DNA from: Nautilus pompilius
Taxonomy: Eukaryota > Mollusca > Cephalopoda > Nautilida > Nautilidae
Direction of reading: 5' to 3'
Assembly (NCBI GenBank): GCA_018389105.1
Contig: JACATO010001127.1
Location: 496,001 to 560,000 of the forward strand
Length of the DNA: 64,000 bases
The stretch's first letter is position 1, and each line of letters begins with the position of its first letter. Shown in pieces: positions 1-13,100 of this stretch. The notes under the pieces are model-generated. The model was given only the letters and a program-made list of their open reading frames with translations, was not told the DNA's origin and searched no databases. A program made the translations under genes and the position numbers.

Positions 1-1012
1 AATTCAGCAGCAGTGGAGAGAGCATTTTTGTATGGTTTGTAATCATCTTTTCTGTGGAGAACATGAATGATATAACAGTGGCGGCTTTTTATGTCCCACT
101 TGTTTGCTGTTTCCATAAAAAGAAAACACTGCCATGATACCAGTTCACCGGTAGCCAGCTGCTCTCCACAGCTTTGGTTAACAATTTCCAGTGACTACAG
201 GTGTACCCAAGTTGCCTCTGCTGTTTGAACAAGCCACAGCTGGTGCCAGATGAAAGACTGGTCTGTGCAAGTAACGAAAGCAGTTCCAGGCCATCCTGAG
301 ATGATGCGAGATCCTCCTCTATGAGTAAACAGTAGGTTTTTCAGTCCGTAAGACTTTCCCATCATTCAAGATCTAATGTCTATTCTTTTTGGACCAAGAT
401 TCTGTTTTATAGATTTTAGGGATAAAACAAAAATTTTCAGACAGCCATCCACAAACAAATAATCTTACTCTTACAAAGGCCTCAGAGCACTCTAGAACAA
501 TCTGCAGTTCTGCCTACAGCAAACTCTAGATTAAAATTTTCCTATTTTATTCAGTATCTTTAGTCACCATCTTTGACCACCCTTTTTTCAATTTATCATC
601 AATTAGGATAGAGTTACTTCCCCTCGACCATGCTTTGTATGGTTTTTTTGTAGTTGTCGAGTGGAGTTCAAAATATGTAGCAGTCCCTCAGCTTCTGCTG
701 CAAACTGGTTTTCTGCAATGTGATCTGTTTGCCTCCTTGCCCCTCTTGCACAAAGGACTTTAAACTAAAACTGTGGGAAAGCTACTGAAGGCTCACCACA
801 GGCAGCAGTCCTACAGCAAGGTTTCTGACCAGTCGCCAGTCAGCAATAAACTGCACAGAAGCCATCAGTGCATGCAAATGTTCACAGCTGACATTAAAGG
901 AAGTACAGTTTATTCCATAAAATCCAGCACCTAAGAATGAATTTAACTGAGTTAAACTTTTAAACAAATTTATTTTGGATGTACCATCTCAAAGGTATGG
1001 TTATCCTTTTAC
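1..1012. other. LOXHD1 intron, no exon seen
   Basis: This is downstream of exon 31 in gene direction. I looked for the middle third of PLAT M (an IGHDN or GWFL signature) and found none, so the next exon should be outside the window. A 61-codon minus frame at 782-967 lacks PLAT motifs. Confidence 0.55.
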
Positions 1013-1172
1013 CTTGATGACATCCAATTTGTTTCGCTCAAACCTGTCATCCCATTTTTCGAGGTCTATTGGTTTTGTGGAACCTTGGCACCAAACACAG
1101 TTATGGTGATTTTTGAGTCAGTGCCTGCCTCGTGCACATCTCCTGTGTATACCTTCATCTCATACGGGACCA
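1013..1172 (-). CDS. LOXHD1: LOXHD1 exon 31: PLAT M, first third, with a one-base frame change
   Basis: Acceptor TATTTTAG, donor GTAAAA; entered in phase 1. Reads [20 protein letters not shown] and ITITVFGAK, then the frame hits a stop; one frame over it continues as [20 protein letters not shown] and VIK to the donor. The exon is 160 bases; one more base would give the phase-0 exit seen at all comparable sites, and the break is at about 1,081-1,086. Either a sequence error or a real lesion in the host gene. The rest of domain M lies below position 1. Confidence 0.8.
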
Positions 1173-4100
1173 CTAAAATAACAAGCAAAAAGGCTTCCCA
1201 GTCAGTACATATCTACTGGATAAAGTAAAGATAACACCTACCAGTGTTCTGTCTCAGCTAAAATAGTTTAATAAAAGTTATTAAAATATTTAGATGTTTA
1301 TTCGAGATTTTATTTTAAAAATAAAGATTTGCCGCTCTTTTTCGGATCATCTAAGTTTGTTAAATCCATAACAAGAAATGTTATGATATTAGCCATTACT
1401 GTTGCACAGAACCAAGAGTTCTAATGCTGTCATATTCTCTCTGGTCTTAACTAGATGTTGCTTTGATTTGTCCAACACACTTTTGTGGAAGGATGTAACA
1501 GGAATTAATTTAGCGTAATGAGGTATCACAAAAATAAACTTAGTTGAGGAAGGGAAATGTTTACAAAACCCAACTCTACCCACAGTTAACGTCTATGATG
1601 TAACATGTATTAAGGTGAACTCACAGGGCTTATATGACAGAGTGGAACTCTCCCCATCCTCTACAAAAAATGTCCTCGAAGTTTTACCATCATCCTTGTC
1701 CACAGCGAGCCATTTATTACACAGGAAGTAGTAGTGTTTCCCTTTAGTTGGCAAGTCAATCTCCAGACTTTTCACAAACCAGCCAGATCCAGGAACCTTG
1801 CCATCATGTCCTAGCTGTTACAAAAAAGCCTCCAAAAATTCACACAAATAACCATCCAGTGTTAGCTCTGAGAGTTACTGAGATAGTTGATTTCAAACCC
1901 ATCTGAATGCACTGGGTGGGTGTAGGCGTGGGAGAGAAAGAGAAAGAGAAAGAGAGAGAGAGAGAGAGAGGGAGGGGAGGAGAGACTGACGACTGACTGA
2001 CTGACTGACTGGTATAATTTTAAAAAAGTCAGCTACTGATATTCAACCCATAGTTATTTTCAAAAATCTGGAACCAGTTTACATTTGATCTGTACTACTA
2101 AAAAACATGATTGGTCAGACTGTGTATAGCTAGGTCCCCACACCAGCATTTCTAATAGTAATAGTTAAAAAAGTAAACAGTTAACTAATTAAAGTCACTG
2201 CACACAGTGTTATCAGCTTGGTTCAGTCCTCAATCAGACTCCCCCCTTTTTAGAGCTATGAAGTCCATTAATGATGGTTTTCTAATGAAATTCTATTCCA
2301 GTCGACTTCCCCACAATTTGTTGATAAAATTCAGTTTGATTAAATCTCTGCAGTGATGTGCGATTCTCCAACACAACGTTCCACTTCTCAATCTTAATTA
2401 AAAAACAAAAACTAATTAAACAAATGTTTTCTGTTTCCCCATAAAAACAGCTGACACTGCAAGCAAAATCCAGAATTAATCAATATTTCTATGCTGGTAT
2501 CATCTGATAAAACAAAGACAATAAATTGGGAGACATTTTTGTTGAGAAATCCTGTTCTTAAACAGTTTTTTAAAAATTGAATCCAACATTTTCTAGATCA
2601 CTTATGCTACCACACATCATCTGCAACCTTGCATGTATTTTAAAACTGATTTGTGTGTGTTGGATTTTAAAATCTCTCAGAGCCATAGATAAATGTCATT
2701 TTTTATTACAATTACAAATATCACCAAATTTGTGTTTTAGACTTTTCATGTGATGTATTTGTAAAAAAAAGTAATTTCTTTGCTAGAACACCTTTCAGAA
2801 AAGGTGCAATCTTGTGCTACCCTCAATTCTTGAGTTTATGACCAGGTGTTCTAATTACTTTCCTCAGTCTATTTCTTTCTTCAACATAGAATCAGTTTAG
2901 CACTTTATCCAATTAGCTAACGTTGCTCACAATTCTATCATTAGCCCTGACACTTAGTGATACACAAGCACGTAATAATGCTGAGAATGTTAAGCATAAT
3001 AATTGTCATCCATAAGACTATTTTAGCATCATCAATATTAATCACAATATAAAGCAAACACAAAATTGTTGATAATGCAGAGTAAATACTGCTTATGATG
3101 CTGACCTCAACTTTCTTTACTTCAACAACATCAGCAGCATCCAAAGAGAAAGTTTCAGTAGATCCCGGTTCAAAGCGATTTTTCTCAGCCAGTTCAAGGA
3201 GCAAACGGCCAATGTGTAGATGGTTGACACCGTAGATTCTGATCCAGACATTGCTGTCTGTCCCATTATCGGTGTCTGGCCCAGTGCTGATCCGAATGGT
3301 ATATGGAATTGCTGAAAGCAGACAGTAAGAGAGGCAGTTAGAACAGGCATCTAGCAGAATCTTAAAAAACACATTGCTTCTAATGTCTTGTTTAAAGCAT
3401 TCCAAGCATATAGGAACCAACTACTAGAAATAAATCCCCCCAACATTCCTTCTAGCCTGTCATTTATCTATTTTATCTGGATGATCATAAGCGGCACTCA
3501 CATCAGATGCTTTCTCTTTACGTGAAAAACTGTCAGCACAAAGAAAGACTATAGTGGAAACTAGGAAAGCCATATCTTTCATGAGAATTAAAATTATAGA
3601 TACTTCCAGTCAGTCCCCTTTGGAACTTTCTAGAAGACAAATGCTCTCTCCTCTGCACTGCACACATTAAAACTGACTTAATCCAATCACTGTTTCTACA
3701 CCTTAACACACCAGCCATCTCTCACTGCTACTACCCACAGAGCACACAAAACGCACTGAACACCAATGTCTTGAGGTAAAGTAGAAACAACATAAATGAA
3801 AGCAATTATTATATTTAGTAAGTTATGAAATTATTCAGTATTGAAAATAATTGGTTCACGCACAAAAGATAGTTAATATATACACAGTCTAGAGATTGGG
3901 CAATGATTTGGAAAGACCACATAACAGCCTGCGAGTGTTTGAGCATCACTGCAGACCAGTGTACCTTATTTTTTTTTTAGGGTCTGTCGAGCATGAGGCA
4001 AACTCCAAACATCTTTCTTGGCCACAGTATTCACATGCTCGACAACCTAGAGAATTCCTCGGTAGCACACACTATTCCAATGCCATGTGGAGAGTCTTAG

Positions 4101-7100
4101 ATGGCATGTAGCCAGTTGCAAAACATTAGGCTTCCTTCACCGCACTTAATCCATTTTTTCCCCTCCGACTGCTTCACTGCTTTTCACCACCCACATCTGA
4201 AAAGGCTGAATTCAGTTCAGTCAGACCACAAAATGCTATTCAAAAAGTGTTCATCTTTAATCAACCCCATGGAAGTACATTAGAATTATTTATTTATGCC
4301 ATTCTATTTTACCTCAAAGGGTGGTGCCTCAACACACACACTTTTGTCCTTTTTGTATTATAATAATACCAAAGGAACGTATGGCCAGCAAACAGCAGCA
4401 CTGCTCAATCAACACAGTTAACAGAAACAACTCACTTGGACCCTCAGGGAGCTCCTCAAGGGAAGCAGACAGCTGTGCTTTTTTTAGCGAGGTCCTTCTG
4501 GAGGTCGAACTGGCAAATTTTAAAGAGTCCAGACTGGAGACAGAGCCATGTCTACTGGCAGCCCGACTGGTCAGCGTCCCTGTACTGGACAGATCCCCAT
4601 CATAGCCCTACCAGGGAAGAGAGAACAGACAGACAGAACGGTCAGTCCAATTTCACATGTTATCAGCATTCACACATTTCCTTTATGAAAATCCTTTTTG
4701 TTTTTTCATAAAAACAACAGTAACTTAATTCCTAACTAATCCTGTGGACAAGGTCCATTTTTTTTTTTTCTTTCTTTTCAAAACCATTTTCTAACTCCCT
4801 TCTCATTAATTACACACAGGCAGCCTCTAAAATGTGGTTTGGATCTACTGAGAAAAATGACACCTCTTTTAAACTCATTGATCCCTGGTCACATGACATA
4901 GTTATAGCAAACAACATGAAATGGTGACACCAGAGGTCAGTGAGTTAAATCATGAAGAACCATCTTCAAAAGTTAGAGAGTTGCATACATAAAAACAACT
5001 GAGTTAGACATATCATCAGTACGAGGCAGTGAATACCACAGATAGATTTTCTGAAAACTTTTAACCTCTTCACTATGGGCATTTGATTATCTACCAATAC
5101 AGTACTTAATTATTGCTTATTCAGGTTAGCTACATACACTGTCATTAAAAATTATGAGCATCCCATACAAAGACACTATTGTTTGTCTCTTTAAAACTTG
5201 AATATAAGTGGGAATGCATTATTCCAGCAGAAAAATCAAGCACACAAATTATTAATTGGAGATTCTTATCAAAATAGCCACCTTTCATGTGAATGACTGC
5301 TGCACATATTTTTTGGCATCCTGTTTGGTAACTTTTCGTAATATTGTCTTCTAAGTAACCTCCCTTCCCTTTTGCTAGGAGTCCCATAGCAGATTGACAC
5401 TGACTGAAGAGTCAAGAATAAAAAGTCCAATCTAGTTTTACTACAAACATTCTGGATCTGAAGATTGAGATGGTTTTAAAAAGTCCTTACATTTCTTTCT
5501 TTTAGCAAAGCACACTGAACTTTGTAGTTTGTTTCAGATCATTATTATCTTGTCACAGTCCCATTACCTATGAAATGATGCTGAGATGGAACCGTGTGGT
5601 GCATTGGAGAATGCTGCGATGTCGCTATTTTGTGAAAATTCCATCAATTTTTATCATCAAGTAACCAGTAAACCTCCCCCAATACACTCACATTTCCAAC
5701 ATCACTCTTAAATGTGGGACAAGCATATCTCTCTTGTACTTTTCTCCAGCCGTTATTCTTAATTTAGTAGCTACTTAGAACCAAATCTGACTACAGAACA
5801 CTTCATCACTGCTCCAAACTGAAGTTCCGATATTGTTTAACCCAGTAAAGTCTATTGACTTTATTACCGCATACCTCCCCCATATAACCCCAACTTCTTC
5901 CATAGGGAATAACCAGCTTCCTCATTTTGTGTGGAATTTACTGTTTAGGTGCCATTTTCATCTGCCAAACAAAGCAATAGCACAAAACTATGGTATGAGC
6001 TAATTATCATTTAAATTAGTAATAAGAAACGATATTCTAGCAGAAGTTATACCTAGTAGCATTGTTTAAATATTCAGAATTATTCAGTTAACAACTTCAA
6101 ACTGTAACTGTTGAATAAGAAGCTACAGAGCATCTACAAAAAATAAAGTAGACTTTTTAAAAAAGGGGAGCAACATTGTAAATAATTCTAAAATACTTGT
6201 TTCAATTTAGATGACAAAACACCAGCAATAGAGTGGATATATTTCTTATACAGTGACACTGCTCATTAGGATGTAAACATGGGACATAGCACTTTCCTTT
6301 TTAATTCTGTTTCCAAATACATAAATAATGCATGGATTATAAGGGTACAACAGATAATTAACAAACATGAATGATTATTTACATAGCAAAATGAGACATT
6401 TAATCGGGAAAAAAAACAGAACCTGACCACCTTTTAAAATAAAAAGTGTATTAAACCTGAAGAAAGTTAATGCCCCTCCTGTCTCCATGCTAGCATTCTA
6501 TCTTCCTGTCATTTCAATAGGAAGTTTATTAAGTTGCAGTGTCCAGAATCGGACACAACAAACAACAGTGTAGTAGAGTTTTACTGGAGCCTTCTCTAAT
6601 ATTGCCAAAATACTTTCCTGATTACTCACACAGAGAAAGTGGCTTCAGATTTCATCCACTCCTGCTTTAGAGATAGTATACTAATGAGATGTTAGATTCA
6701 TGAGTGCTTGATAAAAGTTTGTGTATAAGTGATGTCGGGTTTAAAGTTGTCATTGAACAATAAAGGGACATTGCCGATGCTCCTACAGTCAGAGCTAAAA
6801 AGACAACGAGATTTGCTTGGTGGTGCTGGTCAAAGGAGGAAAACAAAAATTTTTAAAAAAACACACTTTAAAGATTAAAAAGTTCATCTTCCGTACAGCA
6901 GAGTGGAGAACAGGTGAAAAATGCAGATGGTGTTAGACCAGAGTAGATGTCCCCTGTCTGGAACCAAGCAACAATTCATGAAATGTTTTTCAAATTGCAA
7001 ACCTCAATATATAAAGTCCGCTCAATTTTGCCATCATCCTTGTTCTTTGCTAACCAACGTTCGCAATGGAACACATAATTGTCTTCCTCAAGGATGTCAA

Positions 7101-10100
7101 CAATCTCAATGCGATCGAGGTACCATGCTGGCGATATCATAGAGTTGTCGTGGCGAATGTTGACTTTGCAGAGTTTCCCCAGATCACAAGCTTCTAAGGA
7201 AAAGACATCCTCCTGGAAAAGATGGACAGTTGTGGATGTGCACTATGCAGCCATATATAAACACGCACACTGAGTAGGAGAGAAAACACATATAAGTTTT
7301 TGAGTGAATAATGAAAACATTCAAATGCCTGCAATTTAACTTACAAATTAATTAATCCAGGAGAGGAAAGACCTAACATCTAACATGATTTATTTTGAAG
7401 TAAGGCTAATAGTGTCATCACATGTTAAAGGTTAATTAAAAGACAACAAAGAAACCATTCTTTCTCTGTGCTTCAAAAGAGACAATTTCAACTGTTATTG
7501 CACTTCTTAAAATTTAATTTTAAAAATTACTTATATAATTGGTTACTTTTAGTTCTGGTGTGGTAGCTAAGGAGTTAACAAAGCAACTTTAAACAACACG
7601 GTGTCAATCGCTTCTCATTATTTATGGTTACAATGTGAAGAGTGCTTGACCTGTACACACCTGGTTTCTTTCAAACTTGTCCAGGTGGGTATCTGAGTCT
7701 CGAAGTTTACGTTCACCTGTATCTCCTGTTTCTCCAAAGATGGTGATGAAAACATTGGCATCAGTCCCTGCACCTTTCTTGTCACCAGTGTAAACTCTCA
7801 CACTATATTTTTTATCTGCAAACAATAAAGCTTAAACTGTCAATCTATTTTTGGAAAACTACGCAGAGAATTGAAGCATGGGGTGTGTGTATCGCTGCAA
7901 ATAACTGACAGACGGCAGGCATAACTGTTTTGAGAAAGCAAACACTTCTATCCACCAAAGATTACTCAAACAGTGTACGTGATCATCATCTTTGCTACGT
8001 CTGTGTTGTTATACTTAAAAGGAATGTTAAATGTCAGCATATTCTCAATTCAGAACAGTTGGGTTAAGAGTTACTGACAGAAATTAATCTTGGGATAAAG
8101 AAAAGGAAATAATCGGAGTGTTACAACATAATATGACATTTATATTAAAATATTGCAATTAAAATATCAGTTAATTGCTAAACATTTTTTTTCTAAAAAA
8201 TTGTAGCTCGTTAAATCTACTATACAGTTAGCTTTGAATAAACTTCATTTATCTAAGCCTTCCACCATGTGCAATTAGACCAGATCTGGTTGACTTCTCT
8301 GTAGACCAAGTGGAGATCTTGTGAAAAGTTCTGATCCTGTTTAGACCTAAGTCGGACAATATATGTAAACCTGGTAGGAAAATCAAGTGTCAAGGGCCAA
8401 TGATTATAGGATTAAAAAAAAAGTTAATCCATTTAGCTGAGGAAAGTATTAAGGAACATAGATAAGATACAATAGTTAAAAGATACCCATCAAATTTTGG
8501 GTCATGGTTATACTCACTTGAAAGTTGTTCACTGATCACAACTCCTTTTGTCCTTAACTTTCCATCTTTATCTACAACCTCCTTCATAATTTTCTCCGCC
8601 ACCAGTTCCCTCTCTATGGCTCCATCACCCTCATCTCGAGCTAACCAGCGATTACAGTGAAAGCTAAAAGTTACTGATCCCTGCTAAACAGAATTCAAAG
8701 AACAAGTTTAAAGTAATGAATTCTTAATTTTTTCCACAGTTTCTAAGTTATTATTTGAACATTTTTTTTCTTTCTTTCAAAAAAAAAAATAACAGAAGAG
8801 AAATACAGATACCTAGTAGTTTAAGACATATGCAGGTATGAACTTAATGACACCCAAATGACATTAACAAGTTTCAAAGAATACATTTTTAATGCAGTTG
8901 CAAGATAAAATTTTAGTTAATTTCGCTTCACTGTGCAATGTTCTGATACACTCAACATTTGCACATGTGAATCCTTACCTTTTCAAGACAAACATAAAAG
9001 GAAATGTCAGGTAAAATAAATAACATTCAGTTTTTAGAAAACGTTTCAGTTCGTACAAATTTCCAGCAGGTATGAAGGATTATGGTTTCAATGAAATCAC
9101 TAAGTCCATTTTATTATATCTGCATAATGTTTTGGCACAAATTATTAGTACATGAGATAAAAAGAGAGAGAGTCAGTTTTGTGACTGATTTTGTAAATGG
9201 TACTGAGAGATCTACATAATAACAAGCCATGGGTACAGCATAAGGTACTGCTCTAAGGAAGATGCATTGAATTACCCATATGTATGTGATAGGCTAAGTG
9301 ATAATTAAATTGTTCATTATTATATAATACTTTTAAACTATGTAATTGTTGTTTCACCTCACTTGTACAGGAATGTGATGGTACAAATAAAGTGATGAGT
9401 TCTTAATAAAGCATATTATCTTCTTTCTTGCATTTTGTGAAAATGCCTCACTGATGATGATGTATTAAATTGATGGGAAAATGCATAAGAAAAACAGTTC
9501 AATGTCAAATGCATTCTAATCCAATGGACAAGTTTATCAGCTGAACAAAATACAACAGTACAAAACGAGAGCACAACATCCAGTCAAAATCCAAGTATGC
9601 CTCCAAAATGATAATGTATTATTACTTTAAAGATCTTTTTAAATCAAATGTTTCAATATTATAATTCATCTTATCAGTTAATACATTATATGAAAAATAC
9701 TTAAACCTGAATTTAGAGACATTTTTAAGTTACCAAATACATACAGTATTTTAGGCTTCTCTTAAATGCTAATCAAACATTATATATATATATTTAAAAG
9801 TATGCACCCAGAAACTGACATTTAGGGCACCTTTATGTTGGGGTTAATGAAATTTTCAGTTTCCTAAACACTCAGAAAGAGAATAAATTGCTCTGTATTG
9901 CTAGTAAATACATAATAAGAGGAGAATATGAACTGAAGTGACAGTCAGAGATAATACCAAAAAGTGCAGATAAATGTGCAAGTCTTTTTTCAATCTAAAA
10001 CTGATCTCTTTTTCTCTTCGTGTGGTGCATGCGTCGTGCAGGGTGCAAGTGTAAAGTTCGTGTGTGTGTGTTTATCCCCGAGGAGAAGGGAACAGAGTAG

Positions 10101-13100
10101 GCTGAAGCTGTGTGGAGCAAGCTCCTGGTGTAGGCCTAAAAGGCCGTGTTGAGGCGCCGAAGTGACCAGTGTGAGGGCTGCGTAAGCGACCCATGTTGGT
10201 TGAAGCCGAAGCTTCGAGTTGGGAGTGATCGCTTCCCCAGCAAAAAAAAATAATCTTGGGAAAAAGGCCTCAACATGGCAAATCTGCAAATCGGTCTCGA
10301 CGTGCCTAACCTTTCCAGCCAGACAGGCAGGCCAAAGGCAAAAAGCAATCTTAACAAAAAAGAGATAAAAGCTTTTTTAATTTTTGGTTATCCTAGTTAA
10401 CAGACTTTCAAACAAAAATGGTGTAATCGTATGCAATGAGGCACCAATTACCAAGAGAAAAGAAAAACGTTAGTTTAAAACAAAATCATAGCAACAAATA
10501 CATTTTACTTACTAGCCTGAACTTTCTTGATGAATTTGAAAAATAATATTTTTTTTTTCCTTTTTACAACAATCTACTATTCCAAACATCTAAACTTTTT
10601 GTAAATTGGTTCCATATGCTTGTCCACGTAAAATCTCAACAGTAGTTTGATACTGCGATTAGAGTTCATTTCTGACAAATTCAGATAAGAACCACCAAAT
10701 CTACAATTTAACTTTTCTCTACAATAGTAAAGATGCAAAATTTGTAAATGTTTACTGTCTTGTGTCCACTGTATATTGTAGGCACCTTGATTCTACTATC
10801 ATTCAGTTAATAACTGTAGTATTTTGTGAAGAGCCAAATACAGAGAAAACAAACAGAAACCACAATCACAGCTGATTTCCTTTACGAAGAAGAAATCTTC
10901 TATTTTTTAATACTCTTATTAAAAAAATATTCTAGTAATGATGGGACAGTGGTTATTCAGCTTTAGTTATCTATGCATCCTTGCTGAATTTGATATAAAA
11001 CCCTATTGACAAAAAACATATACAAATCTGATCAGAGGTATACTATATATTACTATGTAGAGCTTCAGGAGAGCTGGAAGTTACTATAAATCTAGTGAAG
11101 TATACAGTGTAGCACCAATACATATGTATAGCAACAAGAGAACTGAAATCTTATGTTACTATGCACAATTACAAGTACTGAATCTACTGTGAAAAAAATG
11201 ACAACTTGTGAGAGTTGATTAAGGACACAATCTGATATTTTGTTTTGAAATATTTAATAAATAAGATTTCTGTTATTAAGAATGATCAGTAAGCAGCTTT
11301 AAAAGCACACCGCATGATAGAAGACTTATCAATCCAACCGTTGGACCTGGGCACACGCTCATCAAAGCATTAAGCAAGAACATCATCAGGTATTAAGATG
11401 GAGCCTTCAGAGAAACTACATGAACAGTAGAGGAGAAAAACTAGTTTGCTCCATAAGTGGGTACCGCTATCAGATTCTTTTGTGATCATAAGGTTTGCTA
11501 TCCTTTTTCAGGCTCGAGGTTACCTTGTTCCCACACCCTATGGTTTCCTAGCTGCATATTCTATCAAACACTAACAAAAGGATTATCCATACACTCTGGC
11601 CCCATCTGTACAAACAGTAGTGTATGTACACACTTTATGTTCAGAAGGTAACGGGCACACAAACACTGAATACAAAGAGCTGCAAACTGAAAAGAAAGAA
11701 TAGTTGTTACTGTTAGAAATGATTAAATCCACTCTGTTCATCCAAAAATCCAAGTGCTGGCAACTTTGTGGGCTCTATCAGCCATTGTTTTTTAATCCAT
11801 GCTGCCTTCACAACAAGTTTACACCTGAGCTTTAGAGCAGAATCTCATTGCTTCTGTAACAAAAATACGTGAACATGCAAAAACTCCAGTATTTTTTTTC
11901 TTCTGTTGTTTATACTTTCTAACCCTTTCTCCACTAAGTTTTGAACCAGACAACCACCCCACCACCAACACCACCATCAAAATCAGCGCAAAGCCATTTC
12001 TTCAAATCGAATATATGGTTATTATTAAAGTAGCAAGGAAGCTGAGCACCAACCTAACCAGGGGTTATTCTACTGAACTCACCGCACAATCGCTGGTTTA
12101 CACGATGCCAGTTCTGTGTTAACAGTTTCAGAGAAACCAGTAAGACTGACCTTTCCGAATCTTCTCAGTTTTCTGACATCTACTTTTTCAAGGTGCCACC
12201 CAGCTCCAAGTCCCGATCCGTCATGTCCAATGCGAATCTTTGTGATAACATCCCCAACATCTTCCAGCTGCAATACAATGAAAACAGGTATTTACTGCAT
12301 CTTCCCCCTGCCACTGGAAGAAATACCGCATTTGTCAATAACACAGGTTTTGAACTCCTGTCCTGTCACCACTTACGAGTACAGTACAGCGCATACACAT
12401 GAAAGAAAATGGATAATTCAGTCGGTCATGTTTCATTTCGCCTCATAGACAAACAAAAAAACTTTTTATTTTCTTCACCCAGAACCTGATCATGTTTAAT
12501 TTCTCGTGTGTTTATAAACTAAACTTGACAGAAAATGCCTCTTTTATCAGAACACCACTTGATGGAACCATATATGCATAGGCAAAAATTGGTAAAACAT
12601 TAATAGCCAAGTACAGTAGATACTTTATTCGTTTAGTACAAAAGACTTATTCCGTCCACCATGAAGAGAGACATCCTGACTCTCATAATATGTTTGGCAT
12701 AGTTTTCTAGATTTTGGAGTGGGAGTTAGTTATATTGGTTAAAAACGGGCTGATTACAGTTTGAAATTGTTTGGAGGTTTATTTGGCTTGTTTTCTTTTT
12801 TTGCCATTTTCCAATCAGAATATACTGTAGCTGATTAAAACGCAAACAAAATTTTACGTGTGTGTGTCCTCCAGCTGCAGCGAGTCACATGACAGTCAGT
12901 GCCTGTCTGATGTAAACATTTGCTTACTTTTCCTGATCGGTTATGTACACAGCAGCAGTGCGCCTCCTGAAAACAGAACTGATTTCTTCTCACATTGGTC
13001 TGTCTGTCAATCTCAAAGCTAGTTTTAGAATTTCTATTGATTTAAGGATGAGGTTACATACAGGGAGTATTATAACTTCTGATCTCAATCAGTAAAATAG

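Noticed and set aside
782-967. 61-codon minus-strand frame taken as a possible exon of PLAT M
   Set aside because: No PLAT motif and no splice site that would continue exon 31.
12079-12150. Extension of exon 24 to a GTGAGT donor
   Set aside because: It would leave phase 2 and produce a stop early in exon 25; the GTCAGT donor at 12,150 keeps frame.
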